A DNA stretch of 64,000 bases from Paramecium sonneborni (lineage: Eukaryota > Ciliophora > Oligohymenophorea > Peniculida > Parameciidae): NCBI GenBank assembly GCA_905182985.1, contig CAJJDN010000118.1, positions 179,825-243,824 on the forward strand. Direction: 5' to 3'. Numbering within the stretch: the first letter of the stretch is position 1; the number at the start of each line of letters is the position of its first letter. Positions 25,255 through 37,408 of this stretch are shown here, piece after piece. Below the pieces are notes generated by a model. That model worked only from the letters and a program-made list of their open reading frames with translations, was not told the DNA's origin and made no database searches. A program made the translations under genes and the position numbers.

Positions 25255-26509
25255 ATGAATTAGAATCCTCAAACATCTTAAATAAGATACTAAAATGTAA
25301 GACTTATGTAAATTACTCCTGCATTTTTTGAATATTAAGCTATTTATAAAGGAAATAAAAGAGAAGTAAGATTAAAAATATAAAACTCTATCAATTAAAA
25401 TATATTGTAAGAAGAAACCGATAAATTGTTACAACTGTAAGATATTGAAGGTATTCCAGAAGTGATAGATTATGGTAATAATAATGATTAAAGGTATTTA
25501 ATAATAAAATGTAGATATTTTTTGGCTACTTAGAATTTAGGTCCATCATTAAGTTAGATTCTTAAAGCAAATGGATAGATGTCATAAAAAAGTATTTTAC
25601 TAATTGGCATTTAATTGATAAAACTAATTTAGAAAATACATGATAAAAATTTAATTGTATGTAATTTAATGCCCTAATCATTATGTATGGGTTTTGATGC
25701 AGATGATAAACTAATATATTTAAAAGACTTATCCTTTTTATAAAGTAATGAAGTTTAAAATAAATGTATAAAATTTCCAATCAAAGATGGTAATTTTTTA
25801 AGTCCAATGCTAAGTGTTGATAGAAAACCTAATAAAATTGATGATCTTTATAGTTTAACATACTTATTAATATATCTTAATAATGGTAATTAAATAATTA
25901 CTATTTATAGGTACTTTACCTTGGCAATCAGGTGATTCTATAATTAATGAATAATAATTTTAAGAATTTTAAATGAATAAATTAAAAGTTACATTTGATA
26001 AATAATTTTTGGATTAAGAATCATCAATTTATGGTGAATGGATTAAGTATTTAAAAACTTTAAAATAACATTAACATCCAAATTATACTTATCTAAAAAA
26101 TATTCTAATTTCTAAAATTTATGAAAATGGATGGAAAATTAATGACTAAATTGATTATAGATCTGATTTAATAAATAATAGTTCTAAATCAATTATTTCT
26201 ATTAAAAGTAGAAGCAGAGGAACTTCTATTACAAAAACTCCTGTTTAAAGAATGATAGATGTTTTAAGTCCAATAAAAGAAGTTGACAAAGAATTTGAGT
26301 TAGCTCAATCAACTTAAAAGAAAGCAGACTTTTAGATTTTTTAATAGTTTATAAACTTAAGAGAATAAATAGATGATTAATATCAGTTAGAAAATAATAT
26401 AAGTTTTACTTCTTAAGGATAGAATGAATGTGAAATATGGAAAAAGATGGAAAAATTAGATAAATTATCAAAACCTATTAAAATGATGTACAAATATGAA
26501 AAAATATGA
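25255..26509 (+). CDS. CK1-like pseudokinase
   Basis: 409 aa with one intron (25886-25910). The N-terminal 300 residues follow a casein kinase 1 fold: AIYKGNKREVRLKIQ, IEGIPEVIDYG, LGPSLSQIL, QLIKLIQKIHDKNLI, DDLYSLTYLLIYLNNGTLPW (the last containing the intron). The catalytic loop reads VCNLMPQSLCMG, so the HRD Asp is missing. The metal-binding DFG position reads KDLSFL, keeping an Asp in a poor context. The Gly loop is also absent. It is therefore likely inactive. The C-terminal 110 residues are Ser/Lys-rich with a short coiled coil. CK1-like kinases are strongly expanded in Paramecium and many paralogues drift after genome duplications. Confidence 0.75.
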
Positions 26510-26933
26510 AATGATACTTTATTTATTAAGATGTATTAGTTAATAAATATGATAATAATCAAAAAAAAGAAATTGATTATATTTATTTATATTGATTTTT
26601 ATTTATATAAACTGTTATTTTAATATTATGTATAATTAATGATCTTCATCTAAAATTTAACTCATAAATTTACAAAATCAGTATAATTAACTATCATAGA
26701 ACTTAATCAAAATCAACACATATTGTTTATTTTTTTAAATTATCAGAAAATGATTCTAAAAAAATTTTCTTAGTGAAAGTATCTATGAATCATACACATT
26801 AATTTATATGGTAAGACATTAATTTATATAGGTATTTGATTAAACTATATTCAATATACTAATGGAAACAAAATTTTACTTTTTTAAATATATTTTAAGG
26901 AAAAGTAAATTCACAAAGGAATTCTGATTTAAA
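26510..26933. other. spacer, no gene seen
   Basis: AT-rich DNA downstream of the CK1-like gene. No ORF of note on either strand. Confidence 0.45.
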
Positions 26934-27170
26934 ATGAATACTTTAGAAAAAGAAATATAGATTTTAATAGCAGGGAATAAAAAATCAATTATGCCCTTAA
27001 ATTTTATTGGTAGAGTAGAAATTTTAAAATTTTATGCTTTATGTATTTTATTTCTTTATATTTTGGAAGAAAATACTGTTTATTTAGCTACCAAAAGAGA
27101 TTTCTTAAGAGTTATATAAAATGAAATCTCACTTTTTAAAAGTTTGTTTAGGTTGAATGATATTAAATGA
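26934..27170 (+). CDS. short ORF, doubtful (78 aa)
   Basis: ATG 26934 to TGA 27168-27170, no intron. It encodes a product with one hydrophobic stretch (FYALCILFLYILEE). No recognisable family. It sits alone in about 1.1 kb without other genes and may be chance or a gene remnant. Open length is only modestly above expectation for a code with a single stop codon. Confidence 0.25.
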
Positions 27171-27650
27171 AAATAAGAATATTACTAGCTTATGATAAAG
27201 ATAATTAATTGATCTGATAAATGAAATATTCTTCCAAGAATTTTAATTAAATTAATAACTAAATCCAATAGATACATAAAAAAATACACTGATTAAAATT
27301 AGGGTTAATTATGCAAAATAATTAGTAAATAGAAATATATTGAAAAAAATTAAATAAATTGTGAACTCTCAAAATACAAAGCATAATATAATACTCTAAT
27401 TTATCAAATATAAATTTCTGAAAGGCACAAAGAAGATAATAGATTAAAGAATAGTTTTTTTCTAAATCAAAGATTTCCTTTATTATTTGAACCAAGAAGA
27501 ATAAGGATTAATCTCATATAATCAATAGATATAAAAAATTATATGTAAATTTATATCATCAAAAGAGAAATTATACTATAATTTTTCGGATTAATTTATA
27601 ATCTATAATTTTAATCGTAAAATATAAAATATTCAAACTCTTTTTAATGT
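27171..27650. other. spacer, no gene seen
   Basis: AT-rich; short open stretches on the plus strand have no consistent frame. Confidence 0.4.
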
Positions 27651-27914
27651 TCATTTAAATCCATGAAAATCTGATTGATTAACTATTTTCCACATTGATT
27701 TCTCTTGTTTTATAGAATATTATTTAGAAGCAATTGATTATAATGACATTCTTTTTTTAGTGACACTGGTCAATAGTTTATTATAATATGCTGGATTTTA
27801 CAAATAAGATGATACTGAATTCTTTTTTGCATAATTTATAGATTTCAAATTTAATTTAGCAGTTTAAGTTATTTAGGTTTCTTAATAATTCTGAAGTTAA
27901 ATATTTTGTTTCAT
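27651..27914 (-). CDS. small hypothetical protein (87 aa)
   Basis: Single-exon ORF from ATG 27914 to TGA 27653-27651. The product is basic, Gln/Ser/Lys-rich, with no membrane segment (for example YAKKNSVSSYLQNPAYYNK). Its composition resembles real Paramecium proteins more than the surrounding spacer, but I recognise no family. It may be a fragment of a larger gene. Confidence 0.4.
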
Positions 27915-28390
27915 AACTTAATTTTCTTTTTTTTATTATGCATAACTAAACGATCTGCAACGTAATTCTTATAAAAGATTTTTTGATTCATTTTTTAAAC
28001 TATCACATCTTCTCATAATAATTTAGGTTTATCTGTTAAAACATTCTTTCATATAAATTAAATTATTCTTAATATTTTAGATTAACAATTTTTAAAGTAT
28101 TCAATAATATTTATAATGAATTTTCATCTATATTTTTTATCAATAATAGAAAAATTGAATCTTAAACTAAATCTTATATTAAAAAAATTAATTTTTATCT
28201 TTTTTATATATAGAATGATTTTCAAAATCCAAAAATTCTTATTCTAAAATTAATCTTGATGTCTGATATCAATCAAGCTTAGAAATCTAATCACTCTGAA
28301 AATTAATATATAATTAATTATCAATATGTAATAACACTATAACTAAAATAATTATTATAAAAATGATTAGTAAATTTTAACTCAATTTTT
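27915..28390. other. spacer, no gene seen
   Basis: AT-rich spacer between two small minus-strand ORFs; nothing supportable. Confidence 0.4.
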
Positions 28391-28735
28391 TCAAAAAAGT
28401 TCTTGCTCTATCCTATTATTTTTTTATGAAGTTTTGATTAATTCTTCTTCTATTTCCTCCGTTTCCTCAGTAATGATTTTCATTTATGTATGTTTATGAT
28501 TGTCTCTTTTTATTGTTTTGAAAGACTTTGCAAATCTTATAATTTCATCACTCATGAATTTCTCTTTATTAAAGTTTTCAGAAAAGTAAATAGTATGAAG
28601 TTTTTATATAAATTCAGAATCATGCTTAAGAACTACATCTAATAATGTTTTTAATTTAATTACTTTTTATTTCTTCCTTTTAACTCTATGTTATTACATT
28701 TTTAGATGCGAGATATGACAGGATTTTTAGAACAT
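28391..28735 (-). CDS. small hypothetical protein (114 aa)
   Basis: Intronless ORF from ATG 28735 to TGA 28393-28391. The N-terminus is basic (HRVKRKKQKVIKLKTLLD), the middle helical (SDEIIRFAKSFKTIKRDN) and the C-terminus acidic with consecutive Glu residues (ITEETEEIEEELI). No domain recognised. Local GC is higher than the flanking DNA, which supports coding. Confidence 0.5.
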
Positions 28736-29057
28736 CGTAATAAAATAATTACATAATTTATACTATGTATAACATTCAATATCAAGTGCTATATAAAATT
28801 AATTTATTGAACAATAGCTTATAAAGTGAATATTATTTCTTTTAATACTTTAATAAAATACGTACTTAAATTTCTACACTTCTGTCTTTTTTTAATACCC
28901 GTATTATTAGATATTTTAGGAAAATCAATCAAATCTAAAATTAGAAATAAAAGAAAAATATTTATAAAAATTTCAATTCATAATAACATAAATTTTTATT
29001 CATCAATCTATTTTTTACTTACATTTTATTTTTTCTAATAGTTCTTTTATATTTGAT

Positions 29058-30215
29058 TTTACGGTTGATATTTGATCTAATTTTTTATTGTATTATGGTA
29101 TTTAACATAAGATCTTCTAAATATATTGAATTTTTTCGTTATGAAGTAATTATAAAAATGTGATTAGTTTATTTTTACTTTTTAATCTATATAAAATTTA
29201 TTCATTCAATAATGATGTTGAAAATTTCCATTTTTATGCAATTTTACAAATTATGGAGTAATTTCATGATTGATTGTTAAAAAATATTAATAGTATTTTT
29301 TTTTTGAAGTAAAAAAGTAAAGTTTGTGATATTAATATGATTTTTTAATTATGATTTTAGTCTGAGTATTTTTTTTATTACAAATCTCTAAAACCAAAAA
29401 TCTAAAATACAAGTTTTTATTTTTTATTTGTTAAATAGGTTAGTTAAGGAAGATTAATATTGATAGTTGAACATTACTAAATTACTTTACTTGAAATGAT
29501 TAATTGATTACTTGTTCAGCAATTTATAGGATTTTATATATTAATGAAAAAAAGAATAATAAAAAATAACAATAAAGTAAGAAGAATTAAAGATGATTGA
29601 GTTTTTGTTACATAATAGCAATAAACATATATAGAGTCAAGCGCATCCTAAGAATCGAAGTAGCCAGTTTTTTTCTGGTTTAATAAGATTTTTATTGATT
29701 TCTTTTGATCTTGAAGGTTATGTTGGACTTTGGTAATGTGAAAGATCATATGTAGATTTTCTGATTGATTTTCTTATATTTTTATCAGAATATGTAATAT
29801 GAACTAAAGAAAATACGAAATTTCCTGTTTCTTCAAGTCTTAAGTTAGTTTAATATGAAGGGAAATCCATTTTAGGTTAACCATTTTTCTTGGCAACATA
29901 AATATCATAATTATTAGGATTCTAATCTACTGGATTATATTTTGGTATTAATTTGAGTGCTCTAGATGTTGCTTCCTATAATTCTAAATGAGATGGAAGA
30001 TCAACCAATACAAAAATTACATCCTCTTCATTTGGGATAAAAAATTTATATTATTTCGTTAATTATGAAAGTGCTTCTTTCAAAGGACTTATAAGTGTTT
30101 TTTTGACTTTTTAGCCTGAAGTTTTGGTACTATCTGTTTGTGACATTTAATTGTGAGTGTTATTAAGAATATATAAATATTATTTTAAGATTATTTATTT
30201 TAAGATTTGGATGCA
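29058..30215. repeat. repeat A, copy 1 (1158 bp, before single N)
   Basis: This block is repeated, apparently base for base, at 30217-31374, with a constant offset of 1159 and a single N (30216) between. The unit contains one whole gene. Perfect identity plus a one-base N gap is the mark of two overlapping contig ends placed side by side in a scaffold. It is almost certainly an assembly duplication, not a genomic one. Confidence 0.9.
29637..30146 (-). CDS. hypothetical protein (169 aa), copy 1
   Basis: Intronless; ATG 30146 to TGA 29639-29637. After a Ser/Lys-rich start the centre looks like a compact globular domain (FFIPNEEDVIFVLVDLPS, SRALKLIPKYNPVDQNP, NNYDIYVAKKNGQPKMDFPS, and a last piece RLEETGNFVFSLVHITY). 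The tail is basic and ends in the hydrophobic WLLRFLGCA. The centre is faintly ubiquitin-fold-like, but I do not recognise a family. An identical copy lies at 30796-31305 and is almost surely the same locus. Confidence 0.55.
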
Positions 30216-30216
30216 N
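30216..30216. other. assembly gap (single N)
   Basis: One ambiguous base separates the two identical 1158-bp blocks of repeat A; the true sequence at this point is unknown. Confidence 0.95.
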
Positions 30217-31374
30217 TTTACGGTTGATATTTGATCTAATTTTTTATTGTATTATGGTATTTAACATAAGATCTTCTAAATATATTGAATTTTTTCGTTA
30301 TGAAGTAATTATAAAAATGTGATTAGTTTATTTTTACTTTTTAATCTATATAAAATTTATTCATTCAATAATGATGTTGAAAATTTCCATTTTTATGCAA
30401 TTTTACAAATTATGGAGTAATTTCATGATTGATTGTTAAAAAATATTAATAGTATTTTTTTTTTGAAGTAAAAAAGTAAAGTTTGTGATATTAATATGAT
30501 TTTTTAATTATGATTTTAGTCTGAGTATTTTTTTTATTACAAATCTCTAAAACCAAAAATCTAAAATACAAGTTTTTATTTTTTATTTGTTAAATAGGTT
30601 AGTTAAGGAAGATTAATATTGATAGTTGAACATTACTAAATTACTTTACTTGAAATGATTAATTGATTACTTGTTCAGCAATTTATAGGATTTTATATAT
30701 TAATGAAAAAAAGAATAATAAAAAATAACAATAAAGTAAGAAGAATTAAAGATGATTGAGTTTTTGTTACATAATAGCAATAAACATATATAGAGTCAAG
30801 CGCATCCTAAGAATCGAAGTAGCCAGTTTTTTTCTGGTTTAATAAGATTTTTATTGATTTCTTTTGATCTTGAAGGTTATGTTGGACTTTGGTAATGTGA
30901 AAGATCATATGTAGATTTTCTGATTGATTTTCTTATATTTTTATCAGAATATGTAATATGAACTAAAGAAAATACGAAATTTCCTGTTTCTTCAAGTCTT
31001 AAGTTAGTTTAATATGAAGGGAAATCCATTTTAGGTTAACCATTTTTCTTGGCAACATAAATATCATAATTATTAGGATTCTAATCTACTGGATTATATT
31101 TTGGTATTAATTTGAGTGCTCTAGATGTTGCTTCCTATAATTCTAAATGAGATGGAAGATCAACCAATACAAAAATTACATCCTCTTCATTTGGGATAAA
31201 AAATTTATATTATTTCGTTAATTATGAAAGTGCTTCTTTCAAAGGACTTATAAGTGTTTTTTTGACTTTTTAGCCTGAAGTTTTGGTACTATCTGTTTGT
31301 GACATTTAATTGTGAGTGTTATTAAGAATATATAAATATTATTTTAAGATTATTTATTTTAAGATTTGGATGCA
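30217..31374. repeat. repeat A, copy 2
   Basis: Second copy of the block at 29058-30215. The unique sequence resumes at 31375 in continuity with the copy, as expected if only one copy exists in the genome. Confidence 0.9.
30796..31305 (-). CDS. hypothetical protein (169 aa), duplicate of 29637-30146
   Basis: Same ORF as the one at 29637-30146, shifted by 1159 bases. Counting it as a second gene would inflate the gene number; see the repeat A entries. Confidence 0.5.
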
Positions 31375-32057
31375 AAATCGAAATTAAATATTATGTCATG
31401 ATAATATGAATTTCTTAATTTAATACAACATTATTCATAAAGAATAATCTTAATAAAATTCTTAATTAAAAAATATTATGATGATAAAAATGTGTATTAT
31501 CAAATAATAATTAATTTCCAACATCATTCAATATTTATAATCGCAATCTAAATTAGTTAAATAGAGCTTAATTTATTGTATTTTTTGAGTACAAAATAAA
31601 TAATGCTGGCAATCATGATTTTATTTTTTGTCATTTAGAAAGAGTAAAGTCAAGTGTTAATTTATATTCTTTTAAATATAAAATTTTATTCATTATGAAT
31701 ATTATCTTAATTAGATTATTATATATTTATTATAGCAATAAAAAATTCTATGAGATAAAAACTGTTATACATATATTATTGATTTTATATGTCATATATT
31801 ATTAAGTAGGATTTTCAACTTAAGTTATGTTTCATAAAAATTAATGTCTCGAAGAAATAATAAGTTTTCTAAATTATCTATTATTATAAATTGTAAAGAG
31901 AAATCTTTATTATTGAACTTATGAATGTCTATTATTTAGTTATTCTAATGATATATACCTACATTTAAAATTTAATCATAGAACAACATTATTGTCTCAA
32001 TTTTATATAAATATCAAATATTAAATATGTTTGTAGATTAAAGTTAGAAAATCAAAA
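31375..32057. other. spacer, no gene seen
   Basis: About 680 bp of AT-rich DNA after the duplicated block. No frame on either strand is convincing. Confidence 0.45.
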
Positions 32058-32423
32058 TCATTCTCCTTATTGACATGAAGCATCCCATCTGACAGTTTTA
32101 TTGCTGTGTTCATTATTTGATGATGAATTATTTGAAAACTCTTTTAATGCAGGTTTTAGTTTTTTTTTTTAGTTCACTTTCTTATTCTTCCATTCTGTTT
32201 ATTGAGGAATGCAACTCATTGTCCTCTTTTTTCTATAAACTTCATTGGTTATATTAAAAACTGGTTCTATCTTCTCAATCATACTAAAGGATAAGTCTTC
32301 TTCTCTTTCCATTTTATAAGTATCAGAAAATATCTTATAAGAATTGCTTTAATGTGCATGCATTTTTGCAAACGATTCTTAATCTTCTTCAAAAGAAGTA
32401 TCACATTTACATTCATTTCCCAT
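32058..32423 (-). CDS. small acylated protein with RVxF-like PP1 motif
   Basis: 121 aa, intronless. The start MGNECKC offers Gly2 for N-myristoylation and two Cys for palmitoylation, so membrane attachment is likely. The body is hydrophilic (EEDLSFSMIEKIEPVFNITN, EVYRKKRTMSC), with a Lys run encoded by an 11-A tract that stays in frame. Near the C-terminus NKTVRWDAS matches the RVxF pattern ([K/R]-x-V-x-W). I infer a membrane-anchored regulatory protein, perhaps for PP1. No known family is recognised. Confidence 0.55.
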
Positions 32424-32913
32424 TTTCTTTATATTTTATTAAATTAAGCATAATCATTTTACTAATTACATTTTATCATAACGAAATGAGTATCATCCAT
32501 TTAAAAATATATTTATTATAAAAATATCTTACCTTCAACTAATCAATATTGAATATGAATTTAAACTATTACTTTTTAATTATAATAAATCAATTTAATT
32601 ACCATAAAATTGATCAAGGTATTAGATTAATTAGATTTAGAATTATTAATTATAATTTTAATAGAAAAGAGTATTAAATAAGATTAAGATAATGATGTAT
32701 ATATAAAATGTTATTTAATAAAGAGAATTAGAGAATTGTTGACGTAATTAATAAAATCAGATTCATAGTTTAGATTTGATTTTGCAAATATTTAGTGATT
32801 AATAGTTTGTATATGATTTAATAATTTGAAAATCTATATTTAATGAATTTGATTAGAAATACATAATATATAATGATTAAATTATTAAATAATATTAGAG
32901 ATACATTTATAAA
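32424..32913. other. divergent spacer, no gene seen
   Basis: AT-rich region between the acylated-protein gene and VPS8, which point away from each other, so it holds both promoters. Confidence 0.5.
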
Positions 32914-35900
32914 ATGAAAAGTTTAGAAAATTAATATAAGCAAGAGTATCCAAATTTGATTGCATGTTTGGTAAGAAACACTTATCAATTACCTTTAATA
33001 AAAGCTGATTTGTAAGACAAAATTGATGAATAGTTTGATTAAGTAAAAATAGAAAATGAATTTACAATTGATACAAATTTACATATAGAATAAGCAGAAA
33101 TATTTAAATGCTTTAATCCTGAAGCTCTAAATGAAGCTTTATTTAAGAATGCCGCAATTCTTAAAAAATTTGGAAGAATAAGATCATTAACATCTAGAGG
33201 ATAATATTTAGCAGTAGGAAGTAATTTAGGAGCAGTACTTAATTTTTATATTGGGTCAGATCCTCCAAATAAATCATATATTGAAATGAAGAGTTAATTA
33301 CTTTATGCAGCTGATATATGTTAAACAGAACATGGTAGTGTAAATTAATTAAGTTTTAATTTATCATAATCATAACTTGCTGTTGGTTTTGATAATGGTA
33401 TTATTGGAATATATGATTTAATAAATATGAAACATTTAAAATGGGTCAAAGTACATTAAATAAGAATAGTTTCATTATAATATGTTAATGAACATACATT
33501 TGTTTCAGGAGATGAATAAGGCAACTGTTTTTTAACTAGATGTGCTAAAGGAAGAATATTTTATGATTTAGATTCCTAATTCATTATTAAATCATAACCT
33601 ATGTCTATTATTAGATCTATTCCTATTAAATGTAAAACATTATTTCATTATCCTGAATATACTATTCTTGCTTTAGGAAATGGATATAAATGTTGGGTAT
33701 TAAGAATTTAAGATTCAAATGTTACTTAATTTACTATTTTAGCTGATTTTTTAAATGATGCTCCTGAAAATAATTAATGTGTTCTAGAATGGGACATTCT
33801 TAAAATTGATGATAAGGATCATTTAGTTTTAGGTATCTCTTGGACCAATTAAACTAAATCTTTTTTATTTTAAGGAACTGAATATGTAGAAGGTAAAATT
33901 AGAGCTAATTTTTAATTACATAAACAAATCAAAATGTCTGCAAATGTAATATATTATTATTATGTTAGTTTATTTATATGAATTCGATTTACAATGACTT
34001 AGTCTTATTATTAAATGAAAAAGGAACTGTATATACAAGCAATTTTTCAAATTATAAATCTCAAAAAATTATGTAAATGGAGGAATTTGAACCTTTACCA
34101 CTTATGTATTGGAAAGATAATAAATATGAGAGTCAATTTAATGTTTGTATATCTAATAATGAAATTCTATAAGAAATATATATATTAACTAGTTAAAATG
34201 TTACAGTTTTAAAATATTATAAATTTGAAGATAAAATAAGGCATTTTATGGAAAATTAATAATTTTTATTATGCTTTTAATTAATATTATGCATACATAA
34301 AAAAGTGTTTATGGAATTTGATAGATAAAAGTTAATGCAATTTGTTTAATAAATAATTGATTTATATTGCAAACAAATAGCTAGATTATAAGTAAGTGGT
34401 AAAATAGAGGAAGCAAAAAAGAGAGGAATATCTTTAGTATAATTCATTTTAGATATAGAAAGTGAATAAAATTTAAATTCAATTTGTGATTTATTATCAA
34501 AAACAATAAATGATGAATCAAAATTTTTTTTAAGTATTGTTGAACCTTTTATCATCAATAAATAATTTAAGTATATTCCAGATGAAATTTTATTAAAATT
34601 AATTTCTTTATTAAAAGGTTAGAAAGGAAAGATTTATTTATTACTTAATTAATTAGATCTTAAAAGAGTGAATTATTCAATATATTTACAAGCTTGTTTG
34701 GAAAGTTAATTATTTTCTCCAATGATTTATTTATGTACTCATTCAACAAAGAATGAATTTTTAACACCTTTATTTTAGATATGGAATTATAGTATAAAGT
34801 AATCACAATTAGAAAATTTTGAGGAAGAAATAATAAGTGTTAGAAAAGTGATATCATTTATAGAATATATATTATTGGGTAAATTGTAGGATGGATAATA
34901 AATAAATATTTCTGCATTAAAGGTAAATAAATAGAAAATTAATTAATTTAGAGTACAATAGAAATGATGATAGTTTGGATATTTGAAGAGAATAATTTAA
35001 GAAGAATGATATGGGTAGATCCTTATGGTTCTTTTTATATATTATATCAAATAATATGTACTACAAAATAGTATTAAATAGAATTAGAACATTCTAAGCA
35101 ACTGTAATTATTGGAGATATTTTAGGAATATATTATCAAGTGTATTAAAAATGTTTATGAATCCAACATATCGTTGGAAATTTTAATAATAAGAATTCGA
35201 AATTCAATAATAATATAATGATATTAAAGGATATGAAAACTATGATATTTAAACGGCATATTCATATTTTATAATAAAGGTGATATTCATTTTGAAATTA
35301 GAAGTTGAATTTGACATAATGATGGACATATTATTATTTTGTACATTTAATAAATCATTTCTATTTTGCATTGATTATAGATCATATGCAGAAGTAATAG
35401 ATAAAAGTGAATTAGCATAATTAGAATAACATTAAAGTCATTCAGATATTATTGAATATTTTTAATAAAGACTAATGCTTAAATTTGTTCATATTTTAGT
35501 GAGTAAAATCTAAACAACTAAACATAAAGAATAAATAGAAATGTTAAATGGATTTAAAGATTTAAAGTAAATTCCATTAATTTAAGCATATCTTTATTAA
35601 TATGTTGGAGAATATTAAAATCCTGTTTCTATTTATTTAAAATCTAATAATATTTTAGTATAAAAATAAGTATTTAAATATTTACATGATACACTAATTT
35701 AGATGGTAAATATAAATAATATATATTTAGTATGGTAAAGAGATGTATGCATAATTAAATAGTATAATTGTATCAAAATTACAAGATCTAATAAATTTAG
35801 ATATACATAAAACAAGAGAATTAATTTGTTAATTTTAAAAAGATAATGAACTCTAAGTAATTGAAAAGTTGAGTCAAAATAAATAATTATAATTAAAATA

Positions 35901-37053
35901 CATAGAAACAGTAATTAAAAAAGATTTAAATTCTGAATTCAGTTTAAATAATATTCTATTAATTAAACATATAGAGGTATTTAATTATTTATAAATATAT
36001 ATAGTTATTATGTGAATTAGAACCAGAGAGAGTTTTATAATAATTATAAAAAATTAATTATCCTTTAGAAGAAGTATTAGAAATATGCAAAAAATTTTAA
36101 AATACAGAATCAACTGCTTATGTTTATTGTAGATTAGGTTTTATTGGAGATGCTGTATAATTATAGATTGTGTTATTAAAAAATATGATATCTCAAGTGC
36201 TTTCTAAATCTATTAATGTAGATACTGTAGAACCTATAGAATATTAATAAATATAACATAAAATGAATGAAATTGTTGAAATATGTTAATATCATTCAGA
36301 TAATCCAGAAAAAAGTTGGTATTATTTTTTAGATTGTTTAATTCAATTAAATAATTAAATTACAAATACACTATTGAATTAAATTCTTGTTAGATAAATT
36401 GGATAATTATTTGAAGTAAACATTTCTTAATATCTAGGATATATCTACACATACTTCTTTAGATCTATTTGCATAATAATTAGGAACTAAATATAGCAAT
36501 ATTAATATTAAAGATTATAAAGGAAATTTTATTAAATTAGTCAACACTTTCTCATATTAACATTATTTTATTTAAAATGCTAAATTTATAGTTTAACGTG
36601 TTTTTAACAATGAATCATTAAATTTTTTGAGATCTCATCTTTAAGGATATTTTAAGATTAATTATTGCGATATTTGCTAATAATTAATTGATAAAAAAGG
36701 ATATATGTATTTATGTGGTCATTTTATACATTTTGAATGTTAATAAAAAGATCATCAAACATGCTCAAAATGTTTATAATCTGAAAGATTCTTTTTGGAA
36801 TACACTGTTTAAAAATAAAAAGTCAAAATTAGTAGAATGAAAAATGATTTATAAATTAAACAATCTGATACCAAATAATTAAGTAATCATTATTTTCAAA
36901 ATAGATCAAACAAATTAAAGATAAAAAGATGATAAATCTGAACCAGTTTTTAATAATTCAGCCAAGCTTATGATATTTGATTTAGATAGAGAATAGAAAT
37001 AAAATTTGAGAATTGAATAAGATATTGATAAATTAATCAGAGCTAATATGTGA
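32914..37053 (+). CDS. VPS8: VPS8-like CORVET tethering subunit
   Basis: 1322 aa after seven introns (33946-33968, 34923-34951, 35104-35125, 35706-35730, 35977-36004, 36416-36437, 36883-36904). VPS8 is a core subunit of the CORVET complex that tethers early endosomes. The N-terminal 400 residues form a beta-propeller with WD-like repeats (GSVNQLSFNLSQSQLAVGFD, IVSLQYVNEHTFVSGDEQG). The middle is a long alpha-solenoid with VPS8-like segments (NPTYRWKF, YVYCRLGFIGDAVQLQ, SWYYFLDCLIQL). The C-terminus has a RING-H2: YCDICQQLIDKKGYMYLCGH then FIHFEC and CSKC. The last intron adds about 34 residues beyond an earlier TGA and gives a coherent helical tail. Paramecium is known to have several VPS8 paralogues, so orthology is open. 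Confidence 0.75.
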
Positions 37054-37408
37054 TTATCACATCTATATTAAAATTATAATAATACATTATATATTATATC
37101 AAAAACTCTCTAGCCATTTAAATCTTATTAATAAAAATATCATTTACTCCTAATAATTTATTATTAAAAATATGATTAATAAATATACTATGTATGATAT
37201 ATATTTATACAGAGTTTAGAGTTTCTGTATAATAAACTTGAAATATGCTATTTAAATGATTATATTTAACTTCAAACTAATTTAAATTCAACTATATTAA
37301 GAAAAAATATTCTTAAAATGAAATAAATAGGATTTCTAAAATACGAAAAAATAAAAAAGATTTTAATATAAATTTCATTATTTTAATTAAAAATTGAAAA
37401 AATATTTA
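37054..37408. other. convergent 3' spacer, no gene seen
   Basis: AT-rich region between the ends of VPS8 and the next minus-strand gene. Nothing supportable. Confidence 0.5.
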
